Of a stretch of DNA of 64,000 nt, positions 1 through 7,486 are shown one piece after another. Origin of the DNA: Solirubrobacterales bacterium (GTDB lineage Bacteria > Actinomycetota > Thermoleophilia > Solirubrobacterales > Solirubrobacteraceae). A program made the position numbers and the translations under genes. The notes under the pieces are model-generated. The model worked only from the letters and a program-made list of their open reading frames with translations. It did no database searches and was not told where the DNA came from. The stretch lies in the NCBI GenBank assembly GCA_019240305.1, contig JAFAYP010000573.1, positions 34,239 to 98,238 of the forward strand. The letters are read 5' to 3'. Position 1 is the first letter of the stretch. Every line of letters begins with the position of its first letter.

Positions 1-516
1 GCCGTGAGACTGCTCGTGTAGCGACCTGTGACCGTACGAGGCGAGCGCATCCCGGCCGAGTTGTTCGAGGTAGGTGGCGGCTACGAACATGCTTTCTGCC
101 CTCAGCAGGAAATCAGTCCGGGGTTGGCGTGCGCCGCGAACGAGCCGGATCGATTTAGCGAGCCAGGTGTGGGAGGGGCGTCGAGAGAACGCGAATGCCT
201 CAGACCTCTCGCCTTCGGCCGGGAACGCGTAATTGGAAGAGCCGCCCTCCGGACTCATGCCCGCAGCAAGCGCAATCGCCGTGAGCACACTCGATTTCCC
301 GGTTCCGTTTTCTCCGATCAAGTACGTCACCTTCGGATGCAGCTCAACACCGTCGACCAGCGCCGCCACCGCCGGCAGGTCCCACGGATGCCCGGGCGGC
401 TCCGCCACCGGATCGGCAACCAGCATGACGCGTTTGATGAACGCCTCGGCCACTCCCTGAAGGTAACCGGCCGCTCGAGCAATCGGCGACTCCGACAGGA
501 GCAAAACGCGGTTCAC
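1..516 (-). CDS. AAA/ABC-type ATPase, partial (truncated by window start)
   Basis: Minus-strand translation reads ...VELHPKVTYLIGENGTGKSSVLTAIALAAGMSPEGGSSNYAF...DFLLRAESMFVAATYLEQLGRDALASYGHRSLHEQSHG: Walker A (GENGTGKS) and YGHRSLHEQSHG motif of predicted AAA ATPases. Start uncertain (GTG near 516). Confidence 0.75.
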   Translation of the reverse strand, partial: MNRVLLLSESPIARAAGYLQGVAEAFIKRVMLVADPVAEPPGHPWDLPAVAALVDGVELHPKVTYLIGENGTGKSSVLTAIALAAGMSPEGGSSNYAFPAEGERSEAFAFSRRPSHTWLAKSIRLVRGARQPRTDFLLRAESMFVAATYLEQLGRDALASYGHRSLHEQSHG

Positions 517-757
517 GCTCGCGTTGATCAAGGGACAGCGGCCGGGGCGGGCGCTCGCATTGCGACGAATCCGCTCATCCGGCGGCCCGCGAGCTGACGA
601 TCGTGTTGCCGCCGCAAACGCCGTCGTCCGGGCGAGCGGCCGTGGCGGCGCCGGAATCAACCCCGTCTGTTCGCATGTTCGAGCGCGCGCCGGTGCCCGT
701 GACCGACGGGCATCGAAGGAGATCAGGAGGTCAAGACCCGGGCACGCGCCGGCGCAC

Positions 758-818
758 GGAGATCGTGTCGCGCGTCCGTGCGCGGACCGGAGATCGTGTC
801 GCGCGTCCGTGCGCGGAC
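758..818. repeat. 31-bp tandem direct repeat (2 copies)
   Basis: ggagatcgtgtcgcgcgtccgtgcgcggac repeated at 758 and 789. Confidence 0.85.
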
Positions 819-1066
819 AGCACACCGCGCGCGACCACAGCTGCCTCTGACGAACGGCATGAGTCACGCGCGTGAAGATCTCGCTTTCGATCTCGCGTCC
901 ATGCTCGACGCGCTCCGGGTCCCCTTTCCAACTGAGATGATCTCCGGGTGTCTCAGCACACTCGAGAAGCTCTGAGCCGAGGACGTTTTGGGACGTTTCG
1001 TGGTGACCCTGACGTGCGGGACGTTTTGGGACGTTTCCCGCGGACGGGCGGCCGCGGACGGCGGTG

Positions 1067-1348
1067 CTACGAGGCCTTGGTCGCCGCGACCGGGTGTTTG
1101 CGCGCTTCGTCGTAGAGCGGCTCGGGCGCCATGTCGAGGTCGCCGGGCCACGCGATCGTGCCGAACTGTTCTTCGACGTGGACCTGGGCGAAGACGGTCG
1201 GATCCTGGAGGGCCTGAAAGACGCCGCACCAGTCGTTCTCGGCGAAGCTGACGTCGCCGACGACGCCGTCGTCGAAAGTGAGCCGGAGAACGTAGTCGTC
1301 GATCACCTCGACGGAGGTCACCGCGGGGAGTGCGGGAACATTGGCCAT
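1067..1348 (-). CDS. DUF2442 domain protein
   Basis: MANVPALPAVTSVEVIDDYVLRLTFDDGVVGDVSF... typical DUF2442 pattern. Confidence 0.8.
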   Translation of the reverse strand: MANVPALPAVTSVEVIDDYVLRLTFDDGVVGDVSFAENDWCGVFQALQDPTVFAQVHVEEQFGTIAWPGDLDMAPEPLYDEARKHPVAATKAS

Positions 1349-1358
1349 GAAGGGCAGG

Positions 1359-1622
1359 TTACGAAAGCGGAGCGATCGGCAGAAGCGGCTCCTGGCATCG
1401 TGCCCGCTCCCAATTCGCGACGAGCTCGTCGCGATGGAGCGCGGCCCATTCGCGGACGAGCGCGAGGTCGTGCCTCGTGAGCCCGCCGGCCAAGAGCTGA
1501 CCGTCGACCGAGATCGATGCGCGCCTGCCGGCGTGCTCCGCGTGGAAATGAGCGATGGGGTGGTCGCGCTCGTTCCAGAACATCGCGATCGTGATTCCGT
1601 GGAACGCGCTGATGCGGGGCAT
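1359..1622 (-). CDS. DUF4160 domain protein
   Basis: MPRISAFHGITIAMFWNERDHPIAHFHAEHAGRRASISVDGQLLAG...: DUF4160 pattern; immediately upstream of DUF2442. Confidence 0.8.
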   Translation of the reverse strand: MPRISAFHGITIAMFWNERDHPIAHFHAEHAGRRASISVDGQLLAGGLTRHDLALVREWAALHRDELVANWERARCQEPLLPIAPLS

Positions 1623-1639
1623 CAGGGCGCCGCGTCGGC

Positions 1640-2214
1640 GGGCACATCCGGACCCGCCGTGGCTCGGAGGCCTGAGCCACCAGAGCGGCATCGTCGGGCC
1701 GCGGCACGTAGTGCAGGTAACGCATCGTCGTCTGGACGTCGGCGTGCCCCATCCACTCCGGAAGGCGGTGGATGTCGGTCGTGGCGATCATGCGCGTGCC
1801 AAAGGTGTGGCGCAGGTCGTGGAAGCGCAGCGGACGGAGGCCGGCGCGTCGCAGCGCGACGCCGTAACGGCGGCGCAGCGCGGACCCGTCGAGGTTTTCG
1901 CCCTCCGAGCCTGGGAACACCAGGTCGTCGTCGCCGACGAACCGATCGCGGCGGCCGAGCCCGGCGAGCACTTCGGCGACGTCGGGGGCCATCGGGACGG
2001 ATCGGACCTTGCCGGACTTGGGTGACGTGAGCGTGCCGGCGGAGTAGCTCGCGCGGACACGGACCCCAGAACCCGCGAAGTCGACGTCGTGCCAGCGCAG
2101 CGCGAGCAGCTCGCGGCGCAGGCCGGTGAATGCCGCGGTCACGAAGATCGCGCCGTCCTGCTCCGATCCGGCAGCACGCGCGAGGGCCATGACCTCCTCC
2201 GGCTCCGGGGACAT
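1640..2214 (-). pseudogene. tyrosine recombinase/integrase, C-terminal catalytic remnant
   Basis: FTGLRRELLALRW, LRFHDLRHTFGTRM, LPEWMGHADVQTTMRYLHY catalytic motifs; N-terminal core-binding domain missing, in-frame TGA just upstream of the ATG at 2214. Confidence 0.8.
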
Positions 2215-2257
2215 ATTCGGGACATTTCACCGACCTGGCACACGCCCGGGACCGACG

Positions 2258-2281
2258 AAAGCCCCGTGACGACGGGGCTTT
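2258..2281 (-). terminator. rho-independent terminator-like hairpin (host side of attL)
   Basis: AAAGCCCCGT-GACG-ACGGGGCTTT: perfect 10-bp stem, 4-nt loop, 4 bp outside the tRNA 3'-end copy. Confidence 0.75.
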
Positions 2282-2285
2282 GTAG

Positions 2286-2329
2286 CGCGCCCGGAGAGAT
2301 TCGAACTCCCGACCTTCGGTTCCGTAGGC
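2286..2329. repeat. attL core (44-bp duplication of the tRNA-Arg 3' half)
   Basis: agcgcgcccggagagattcgaactcccgaccttcggttccgtag identical to 60759-60802; tRNA 5' half absent here. Confidence 0.93.
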
Positions 2330-2443
2330 CGATTCAGCGCCCGTGGCGTTCGCGTCGGATCGGCTCGGATCGTGTCGGTTTGCAGCAGGTTCCTAGGGCC
2401 GTGGGCGCGGATCGCCTGTAGTGGCGGGATGGTGCTCCCGGCT

Positions 2444-2467
2444 CGTTTGGGTCGCTATTGGGTCGCG
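2444..2467. promoter_or_regulatory. putative integrase arm-type site (left)
   Basis: cgtttgggtcgctattgggtcgcg matches 60708-60731 with one mismatch; internal 11-bp-period repeat TTGGGTCGC. Confidence 0.6.
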
Positions 2468-2602
2468 CTTCGGGGGACTTTGCGGCCCTGGAAGTTGCAC
2501 GGACTGCGCACCCGTTCCTTCCCTGTTGACAGCGGATGACGACGGACCGTAATCTGGCGCTGGGGGCTAACTTGCAACATCGGACATATCGGGTGGGGAC
2601 AA

Positions 2603-2794
2603 GTGGCGATGCGCGAAGGAACGAAGTCCGCCGAGAGCAGCGGGGCGGTCGTGGCCATAGAGGCCGCGTCGACTGAGGAAGTACTCGCAGAGCTGCGGAG
2701 CGACCTGGGGCGCGCTATTGCGCGCCTTCCCGCTTCCTGCGAGTGGCGCTGGGTTGCGCTGCGGATGGAACGGGCGCTAGCTCGGCACGTCTGA
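2603..2794 (+). CDS. small hypothetical ORF, convergent with repressor
   Basis: 63-aa ORF; overlaps repressor 3' end. Confidence 0.3.
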   Translation: MAMREGTKSAESSGAVVAIEAASTEEVLAELRSDLGRAIARLPASCEWRWVALRMERALARHV

Positions 2795-3149
2795 TGTGAT
2801 CCACGATCGTCTGGATCGCCAGCGGGTCGTCTCTCTTGCCGTCGTGGGCGCCCTTGGCCTCCTCGACGCCCTCGGCTTCCTCGGCCGTGAGCGGTGCGTC
2901 GCCGAGGGCCTGCCACTGCTCTACGGCCTTCGCGACTAGCGCGCGCGGGTCTATGCCGTCGAAGCTGGCGTAGCCGGCGGCGTACGCCTCGAAGTTCTCT
3001 GACGGGAAGGTGATCCCCTTCTCGAATCGTGTGATGCTCGCGTCAGCGACGCCTACGCGGCTGGCAACCCGGGAGGGCTTGAGCCCCTTCCGTTGACTGA
3101 TCTCGACGCAGGCGGCCCGGAAGAATGGTCGGAAGCTTGTGCGATCCAT
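2715..3149 (-). CDS. XRE/HTH phage repressor (CI-like)
   Basis: MDRTSFRPFFRAACVEISQRKGLKPSRVASRVGVADASITRFEKGITFPS: HTH_XRE; divergent from a Cro-like gene. Confidence 0.8.
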   Translation of the reverse strand: MDRTSFRPFFRAACVEISQRKGLKPSRVASRVGVADASITRFEKGITFPSENFEAYAAGYASFDGIDPRALVAKAVEQWQALGDAPLTAEEAEGVEEAKGAHDGKRDDPLAIQTIVDHIRRAELAPVPSAAQPSATRRKREGAQ

Positions 3150-3159
3150 AGCTGGGCCG

Positions 3160-3188
3160 AGCCTAGACACGTCGTGTCCCGTTGTCAA
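3160..3188 (-). promoter_or_regulatory. repressor promoter
   Basis: Minus strand TTGACA (3188-3183) N17 TAGGCT (3165-3160), 10 nt before ATG 3149; palindrome in the spacer. Confidence 0.65.
3166..3178. promoter_or_regulatory. operator candidate 1
   Basis: GACA-CGTCG-TGTC inverted repeat. Confidence 0.65.
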
Positions 3189-3205
3189 GACTTGCGCAAC
3201 CTTCA

Positions 3206-3222
3206 CCTAGACAAGCCGCGCA
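3206..3222. promoter_or_regulatory. operator candidate 2 (degenerate)
   Basis: CCTAGACAAGCCGCGCA, shares CCTAGACA half with operator 1. Confidence 0.35.
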
Positions 3223-3246
3223 AACGCAGCGTGCCCGCATAGTATC

Positions 3247-3274
3247 TTGACATGGCGTGTCGGCATGGTATGTT
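3247..3274 (+). promoter_or_regulatory. promoter of Cro-like gene with overlapping operator 3
   Basis: TTGACA (3247-3252) N16 TATGTT (3269-3274), ATG at 3282; GACA-TGGCG-TGTC palindrome at 3249-3261 overlaps the -35. Confidence 0.65.
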
Positions 3275-3281
3275 GGTTGCC

Positions 3282-3515
3282 ATGTCGAACCCCAACCGAA
3301 TCCAGGAGCTCCGGGAAGCCGCCGGAATCAGCCGGGTCGAGCTTGCGGCTCGGCTTGGCGTCACGGATCGCACGGTTGCCCGCTGGGAGCGCGGCGACGT
3401 TCAGATCCCCGACGAGCAGAAGCTGGCCCTCGCCGACGTCTTCGAGACGACGGTGACGCACGTGATGGGCTGGGACGAGTCCAACGGCAATGGCGTCGAG
3501 GCGGCTGCGCCATGA
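3282..3515 (+). CDS. Cro/XRE-like transcriptional regulator
   Basis: MSNPNRIQELREAAGISRVELAARLGVTDRTVARWERGDVQIPDEQKLALADVF: HTH_XRE. Confidence 0.85.
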   Translation: MSNPNRIQELREAAGISRVELAARLGVTDRTVARWERGDVQIPDEQKLALADVFETTVTHVMGWDESNGNGVEAAAP

Positions 3516-3691
3516 GCCGTGCGACGACGCCCCCTGAACAAGACGTCTGCCCGTGGTGCTCCCGCACCGTTTGGCTTGACAACGGCGTGCTCACGATGCA
3601 CGCGGTGCAGGTCGGGCTTGCGGAGTACTGCCCGTGCAGCGGGCTCACGCCTGAGCAGGCGCAGGAGAAGGCCGACGAGGTGAAGTCATGA
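3512..3691 (+). CDS. small zinc-ribbon-like protein
   Basis: MSRATTPPEQDVCPWCSRTVWLDNG...; CPWC; ATGA overlap with upstream gene. Confidence 0.5.
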   Translation: MSRATTPPEQDVCPWCSRTVWLDNGVLTMHAVQVGLAEYCPCSGLTPEQAQEKADEVKS

Positions 3692-3849
3692 GGGCCGCGA
3701 TCCGTCGCACCTATGAGCTGCTGCGCGACCGTGAGATCGCGATCGCCGAGGCCCGCTGGGCCGAGGCCGAGAAGGCCCGACGCCAGCGCGAGTTCCGCGC
3801 TGAATGCGACGCGCGATACGGACGCAGCAGCAGCGAGGAGCGACGCTGA
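3688..3849 (+). CDS. small hypothetical phage protein
   Basis: MRAAIRRTYELLRDREIAIAEARWAEAEKARRQREFRAECDARYGRSSSEERR; overlaps neighbours by 1-4 nt. Confidence 0.5.
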   Translation: MRAAIRRTYELLRDREIAIAEARWAEAEKARRQREFRAECDARYGRSSSEERR

Positions 3850-5060
3850 TGCTTGCCGCGACGCCGTACATGGGATGGAGCACGTACTACGGGGGCGGCC
3901 AGCTCAGCGAGCCCGCGATCCTCGCGACCGCCAGCCGTATGCGCGACGACGGCCTCCAGAAGGCCGGCTACAAGCTCGTGTGGCTCGACTGGGGCTGGGC
4001 GGGGGCGCGGCGCAGCAAGGGCCGCATCATCGTCAACCGCTACCAGTGGCCGCACGGCATGAAGTACTTGACCGACCGGCTGCACGCCGAAGGGTTCAAG
4101 GCCGGGATCTACACCGACACCGGACGATCGGGCTGCAACGGCAACGGGATCGGCTCGCTGGGGCACTACCGCGCCGACATGCGCCAGTTCGCCGCCTGGG
4201 GATTCGATGCCGTCAAGGTCGATGACTGCGGCGGCGTGCAGCAGGGCGTCCGGGTCACCTTCGGCCAGCACGCCACCCCCACCGGCGCCACCTGCGCTCA
4301 CCTGGACCGCGGCGACACGCGGGCGCTGCCCGGTCACGCGCACCACACCGGGCCGATCCTGACCCCGTCGACACAGTACCGCCAGGTCGCGCAGGCGATC
4401 CGCGCCTCGGGACGGCCGATGATCCTGTCGGTCGCGAACCTGTGGGATCCCGGGGAGGTCGCCCACAACTACCCGACCTACGCCAACAGCGCCTACAGCA
4501 ACTACACGTGGGCGTCGCGTTTCGCGGCCTCGTGGCGGACCGACACCGACATCGGGTTCGCCGGGTGCATCCGCTGGCCGTGGGTGCTACGCAACTTCCG
4601 GGCCGACACCACGCACCCCGCGGCGGCACGCCCCGGCCACTGGAACGATCCTGACGATCTCGCCGCCGGGGTGGGCCTGAACTTCACCGAGGCGCGCGCG
4701 CAAACGCTCATGTGGTCGATGCTCGCCGCGCCACTGATGCTCGGCGGCAATCCGCTCACGATGAGCGCCCGCGCGCTGCGGATGCTGGAGAACCCGCGAG
4801 TCATCGCGGTAGACCAGGATCCCCGCGGCATCCAGGCCCGTCAGATCAGCCCGTACGTGTGGTCAAAGCCGCTCGTGAATGGTCGCGCGGTCGCGTTCTT
4901 CAACACCACCACCCGGCCACTGGCGCTCTCCACGAGCGCCCACGGGACCGCGTGCAACGTGTGGACGGGCCGGTGTCGCCAGGCACGCCAGACCTTGAGC
5001 GCCCGCGTGGCGCCGAATACCGCGATCGCGTGGACGATCGGAGAGGAGCGGAGTCGATGA
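3849..5060 (+). CDS. glycoside hydrolase family 27, alpha-galactosidase-like
   Basis: PYMGWSTYYG..., LVWLDWGWAG, GFKAGIYTDTGRSGC, WGFDAVKVDDCGG, GHWNDPDDLAAGVGLNFTEARAQTLMWSMLAAPLMLGGNP: GH27 signature motifs. Confidence 0.9.
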   Translation: MLAATPYMGWSTYYGGGQLSEPAILATASRMRDDGLQKAGYKLVWLDWGWAGARRSKGRIIVNRYQWPHGMKYLTDRLHAEGFKAGIYTDTGRSGCNGNGIGSLGHYRADMRQFAAWGFDAVKVDDCGGVQQGVRVTFGQHATPTGATCAHLDRGDTRALPGHAHHTGPILTPSTQYRQVAQAIRASGRPMILSVANLWDPGEVAHNYPTYANSAYSNYTWASRFAASWRTDTDIGFAGCIRWPWVLRNFRADTTHPAAARPGHWNDPDDLAAGVGLNFTEARAQTLMWSMLAAPLMLGGNPLTMSARALRMLENPRVIAVDQDPRGIQARQISPYVWSKPLVNGRAVAFFNTTTRPLALSTSAHGTACNVWTGRCRQARQTLSARVAPNTAIAWTIGEERSR

Positions 5061-5206
5061 CAGCCATGTTGACGAGGGTGCTTGTCGGGCTTGTGATTTG
5101 CGTCGCGGCGCTGCTTGGGTTCGCGCCGGCCGCTAACGCCGGGACACGCCATCCAGCGCCCCACGTGCGTGTCATCCGACATCAGACGGCGAGCGTCGAC
5201 TCATGA
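5057..5206 (+). CDS. 49-aa predicted secreted peptide
   Basis: MTAMLTRVLVGLVICVAALLGFAPAANA|GTRHPAPHVRVIRHQTASVDS: Sec signal peptide with AxA site; overlapping start/stop. Confidence 0.55.
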   Translation: MTAMLTRVLVGLVICVAALLGFAPAANAGTRHPAPHVRVIRHQTASVDS

Positions 5207-5355
5207 GCGACATGAGTCGACTCCTGTGGGCGGCTGCCGCGGTCATCGATGTGCAGCGCAAGACGGTGAACGACTGGTTCCGCGCGTGGGAGTGGGCATG
5301 CCGTGGCCTGTCGGCACGGTGCCTTGAACTTGAGGAAGTGAGGCGGAGGTCATGA
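5203..5355 (+). CDS. small hypothetical protein
   Basis: MSDMSRLLWAAAAVIDVQRKTVNDWFRAWEWACRGLSARCLELEEVRRRS; ATGA overlap. Confidence 0.45.
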   Translation: MSDMSRLLWAAAAVIDVQRKTVNDWFRAWEWACRGLSARCLELEEVRRRS

Positions 5356-5567
5356 GCATCCGCGTCGAACTCAGGGAGGAGGAAGCCAAGGCGCTCACTC
5401 GTAATGCGCAGCTGCTTGCTTCCGCGTGCGAGCTCGTCGCCGCTGGCGACGAGAACCTTCAGCGCGTCCGCGACGAGGGGGCTGCTGTGCCTCCGCTCGT
5501 TAGTGCCGTCATGAAGCTTGAGGCGGCTTTGTTGGTCGACGGCGCGAACCGCGGGGAGGGCTGGTGA
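5352..5567 (+). CDS. hypothetical phage protein
   Basis: 71-aa ORF, ATGA overlap. Confidence 0.5.
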   Translation: MSIRVELREEEAKALTRNAQLLASACELVAAGDENLQRVRDEGAAVPPLVSAVMKLEAALLVDGANRGEGW

Positions 5568-5632
5568 GCGCGTACCGCGCTCCCGCTCCCGAGCACGGGC
5601 TTACGAGTCACACAAAGCAGAAAGGACACCCG

Positions 5633-5866
5633 ATGTCAGATACCGACACCGCCAGGGCCGCCCAAGGCAAGGTCGTCATCAGCCTGCCCAAAGAGGTCGG
5701 CCTGGACATCGACACGCTCGGCGACACCCTCGCCGAAGCCATTGAGCAGCAGACCGGCGTCCGGTTCGAGCTCAGTCGCGCTCAGGTGGTCCAGTCGATC
5801 GTCAAGCAGGCGATCGACCGCATGGACGCTGCCTATGACGCCGTGAACACTGAGGGTGAGCAGTGA
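5633..5866 (+). CDS. hypothetical protein (possible small DNA-binding)
   Basis: MSDTDTARAAQGKVVISLPKEVGLDIDTLGDTL...; preceded by gaaagga RBS. Confidence 0.6.
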   Translation: MSDTDTARAAQGKVVISLPKEVGLDIDTLGDTLAEAIEQQTGVRFELSRAQVVQSIVKQAIDRMDAAYDAVNTEGEQ

Positions 5867-6585
5867 GCGGCCTGAGCGGGCAATACGCGACGGGCGTCTC
5901 CTGGGAACCCAGCGTCTCGGCCCCCAGCCGCCGCTGGCGCTCCCGGGAACTCGGCGAGCTGGCCGCAGCCCTCGCAGCGTTCCAAGGGGAAGTCACCACC
6001 ATCCCAAAGGGCGCCTCCAACCCGTTCTTCAAGAGCCGCTACGCGACGCTCCCCGCCGTGGTCGAGGCCGCCTCGCCGCTGCTTGCCAAGCATGGGCTGA
6101 GCGTCAGCCAGTTCATCAGCCGCGAGCAGGACGGGGACGCGCTCGTTACGTGGCTGCTGCACAAGTCGGGGCAGTACATGGCCGACACGATGCAGCTGCG
6201 CCCGGTCAAGCAGGACCCGCAGGCGCAGGGATCCTCTGTCACCTACGGCCGGCGCTACGCCTACATGAGTGTCCTCGGGCTCGTGGCCGACGAGGACGAC
6301 GACGGCAACGCCGCGTCCCGCAGTAAGGGGAACGGTCTTGCCGCCCCCGCAGAGGCCCCCAGCGAGCCGCAGGACGCGTCAGAAGGGGGCACCACGCTCG
6401 TGTCCGAGGGCACGCTGGTGGAACTCCGCAAGGCGTACAAGGCGGCCGGCGTTGATCGCAAGGGGTACGAGGCCGTGGTCGCCGAGGTGGGCGCCAAGGG
6501 GAAGACAACGGCCGAGCTGACGGAGGATCAGGCCACGTGGGTGGTTATCAAGTTGAGCGAACTCGCCAAGCAGAAGGGGGCGTAG
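5863..6585 (+). CDS. ERF-family single-strand annealing recombinase
   Basis: NPFFKSRYATLPAVVEAASPLLAKHGLSVSQF...GSSVTYGRRYAYMSVLGLVADEDDDGN: ERF signature. Confidence 0.9.
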   Translation: MSGLSGQYATGVSWEPSVSAPSRRWRSRELGELAAALAAFQGEVTTIPKGASNPFFKSRYATLPAVVEAASPLLAKHGLSVSQFISREQDGDALVTWLLHKSGQYMADTMQLRPVKQDPQAQGSSVTYGRRYAYMSVLGLVADEDDDGNAASRSKGNGLAAPAEAPSEPQDASEGGTTLVSEGTLVELRKAYKAAGVDRKGYEAVVAEVGAKGKTTAELTEDQATWVVIKLSELAKQKGA

Positions 6586-7305
6586 ATGGCCGCCATCTAC
6601 TACAAGGCGTGTCGCCCAACCGAGCCGGCGACGGACTTCCATACCGGGACCATCAAGTATGAGGTCGGCATGCGCGCCCGTCCCCACAAGCACGAAGGCG
6701 TGGCGAGCATCTGTGGGCCGGGGGTCCTCCACGCGGCTGACGTGCCCGCCATGACCCTGATCAGCGGAGCCTGGCCGTGTCGCCTGTTTGAGGTCACCGG
6801 CAGGCCTATTGCTGGCTTCGACTCCTGCCATGAGCATAAGGGTGGCTTCGAGCAGTTGACGGTGGTGCGCGAACTCGACGCGCATCTCGCCCTCGGCCCG
6901 AATGGGCGCTACGTGGCCGGGATCATCGAGCGGTCCAAGCGATTGACTCGCGACGAGGCCAAGGCGCTTCGGGACGCAGCGCGGGACGCAGCGCGGGACG
7001 CAGCGTGGGGCGCAGCGCGGGACGCAGCGTGGGGCGCAGCGCGGGACGCAGCGCGGGACGCAGCGTGGGGCGCAGCGCGGGACGCAGCGTGGGGCGCAGC
7101 GTGGGACGCAGCGTGGGGCGCAGCGCGGGACGCAGCGTGGGGCGCAGCGTGGGGCGCAATTGCCCTGCTCATGCGTGACCTCATCACCCCCGAGCAGTTC
7201 GACCTGCTCTACGGCCCTTGGGCCGCGGTCGTCGGCTCGGCCGAGGACATGCTCGCCTACTACGAACAGCACCGCAGGGATACGGGTGGCGAAGATGGCC
7301 GGTAA
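6586..7305 (+). CDS. hypothetical phage protein with tetrapeptide (RDAA/WGAA) repeat
   Basis: 239-aa ORF; middle third is a tandem 12-bp repeat. Confidence 0.75.
   Translation: MAAIYYKACRPTEPATDFHTGTIKYEVGMRARPHKHEGVASICGPGVLHAADVPAMTLISGAWPCRLFEVTGRPIAGFDSCHEHKGGFEQLTVVRELDAHLALGPNGRYVAGIIERSKRLTRDEAKALRDAARDAARDAAWGAARDAAWGAARDAARDAAWGAARDAAWGAAWDAAWGAARDAAWGAAWGAIALLMRDLITPEQFDLLYGPWAAVVGSAEDMLAYYEQHRRDTGGEDGR
6970..7158. repeat. 12-bp tandem repeat array, about 16 units
   Basis: Alternating cgggacgcagcg / tggggcgcagcg / tgggacgcagcg units. Confidence 0.95.
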
Positions 7306-7486
7306 GCGCCGCCGCCAGTTCGACGCGGTTGTCCCGCTCCACACTCCGAAAAGGATCCTCGCCCACGTCGCCGACGAGTACGACGACATGGACAACCGGC
7401 GCGTTGCCACAGAGCTGAAACGCCACCTGCGCGGCCAGGCTCGTGCGTTCATGGACGCGGCACGGTACGACGCGGGTGGCAAGTGA
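7295..7486 (+). CDS. hypothetical protein
   Basis: MAGKRRRQFDAVVPLHTPKRILAHVADEYDDMDNRRVATELKRHL... Confidence 0.5.
   Translation: MAGKRRRQFDAVVPLHTPKRILAHVADEYDDMDNRRVATELKRHLRGQARAFMDAARYDAGGK

Noticed and set aside
28-975. Plus-strand ORFs in the first kilobase
   Set aside because: Antisense to the AAA ATPase or in Arg/Ala-rich non-coding DNA; no motifs.
1341-2030. Plus-strand 229-aa and 156-aa ORFs opposite the integrase relic
   Set aside because: Antisense artefacts; the minus strand has DUF4160 and tyrosine recombinase motifs.
2286-2329. Functional tRNA at the left boundary
   Set aside because: Only the 3' half up to the anticodon loop is present; it is attL.
6970-7158. CRISPR array
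   Set aside because: Units are 12 bp, contiguous and in frame with no spacers: a coding minisatellite.
6379-7482. 367-aa minus-strand ORF opposite the repeat gene (CVPRCAPR repeats)
   Set aside because: Antisense of the 12-bp repeat; no independent support.
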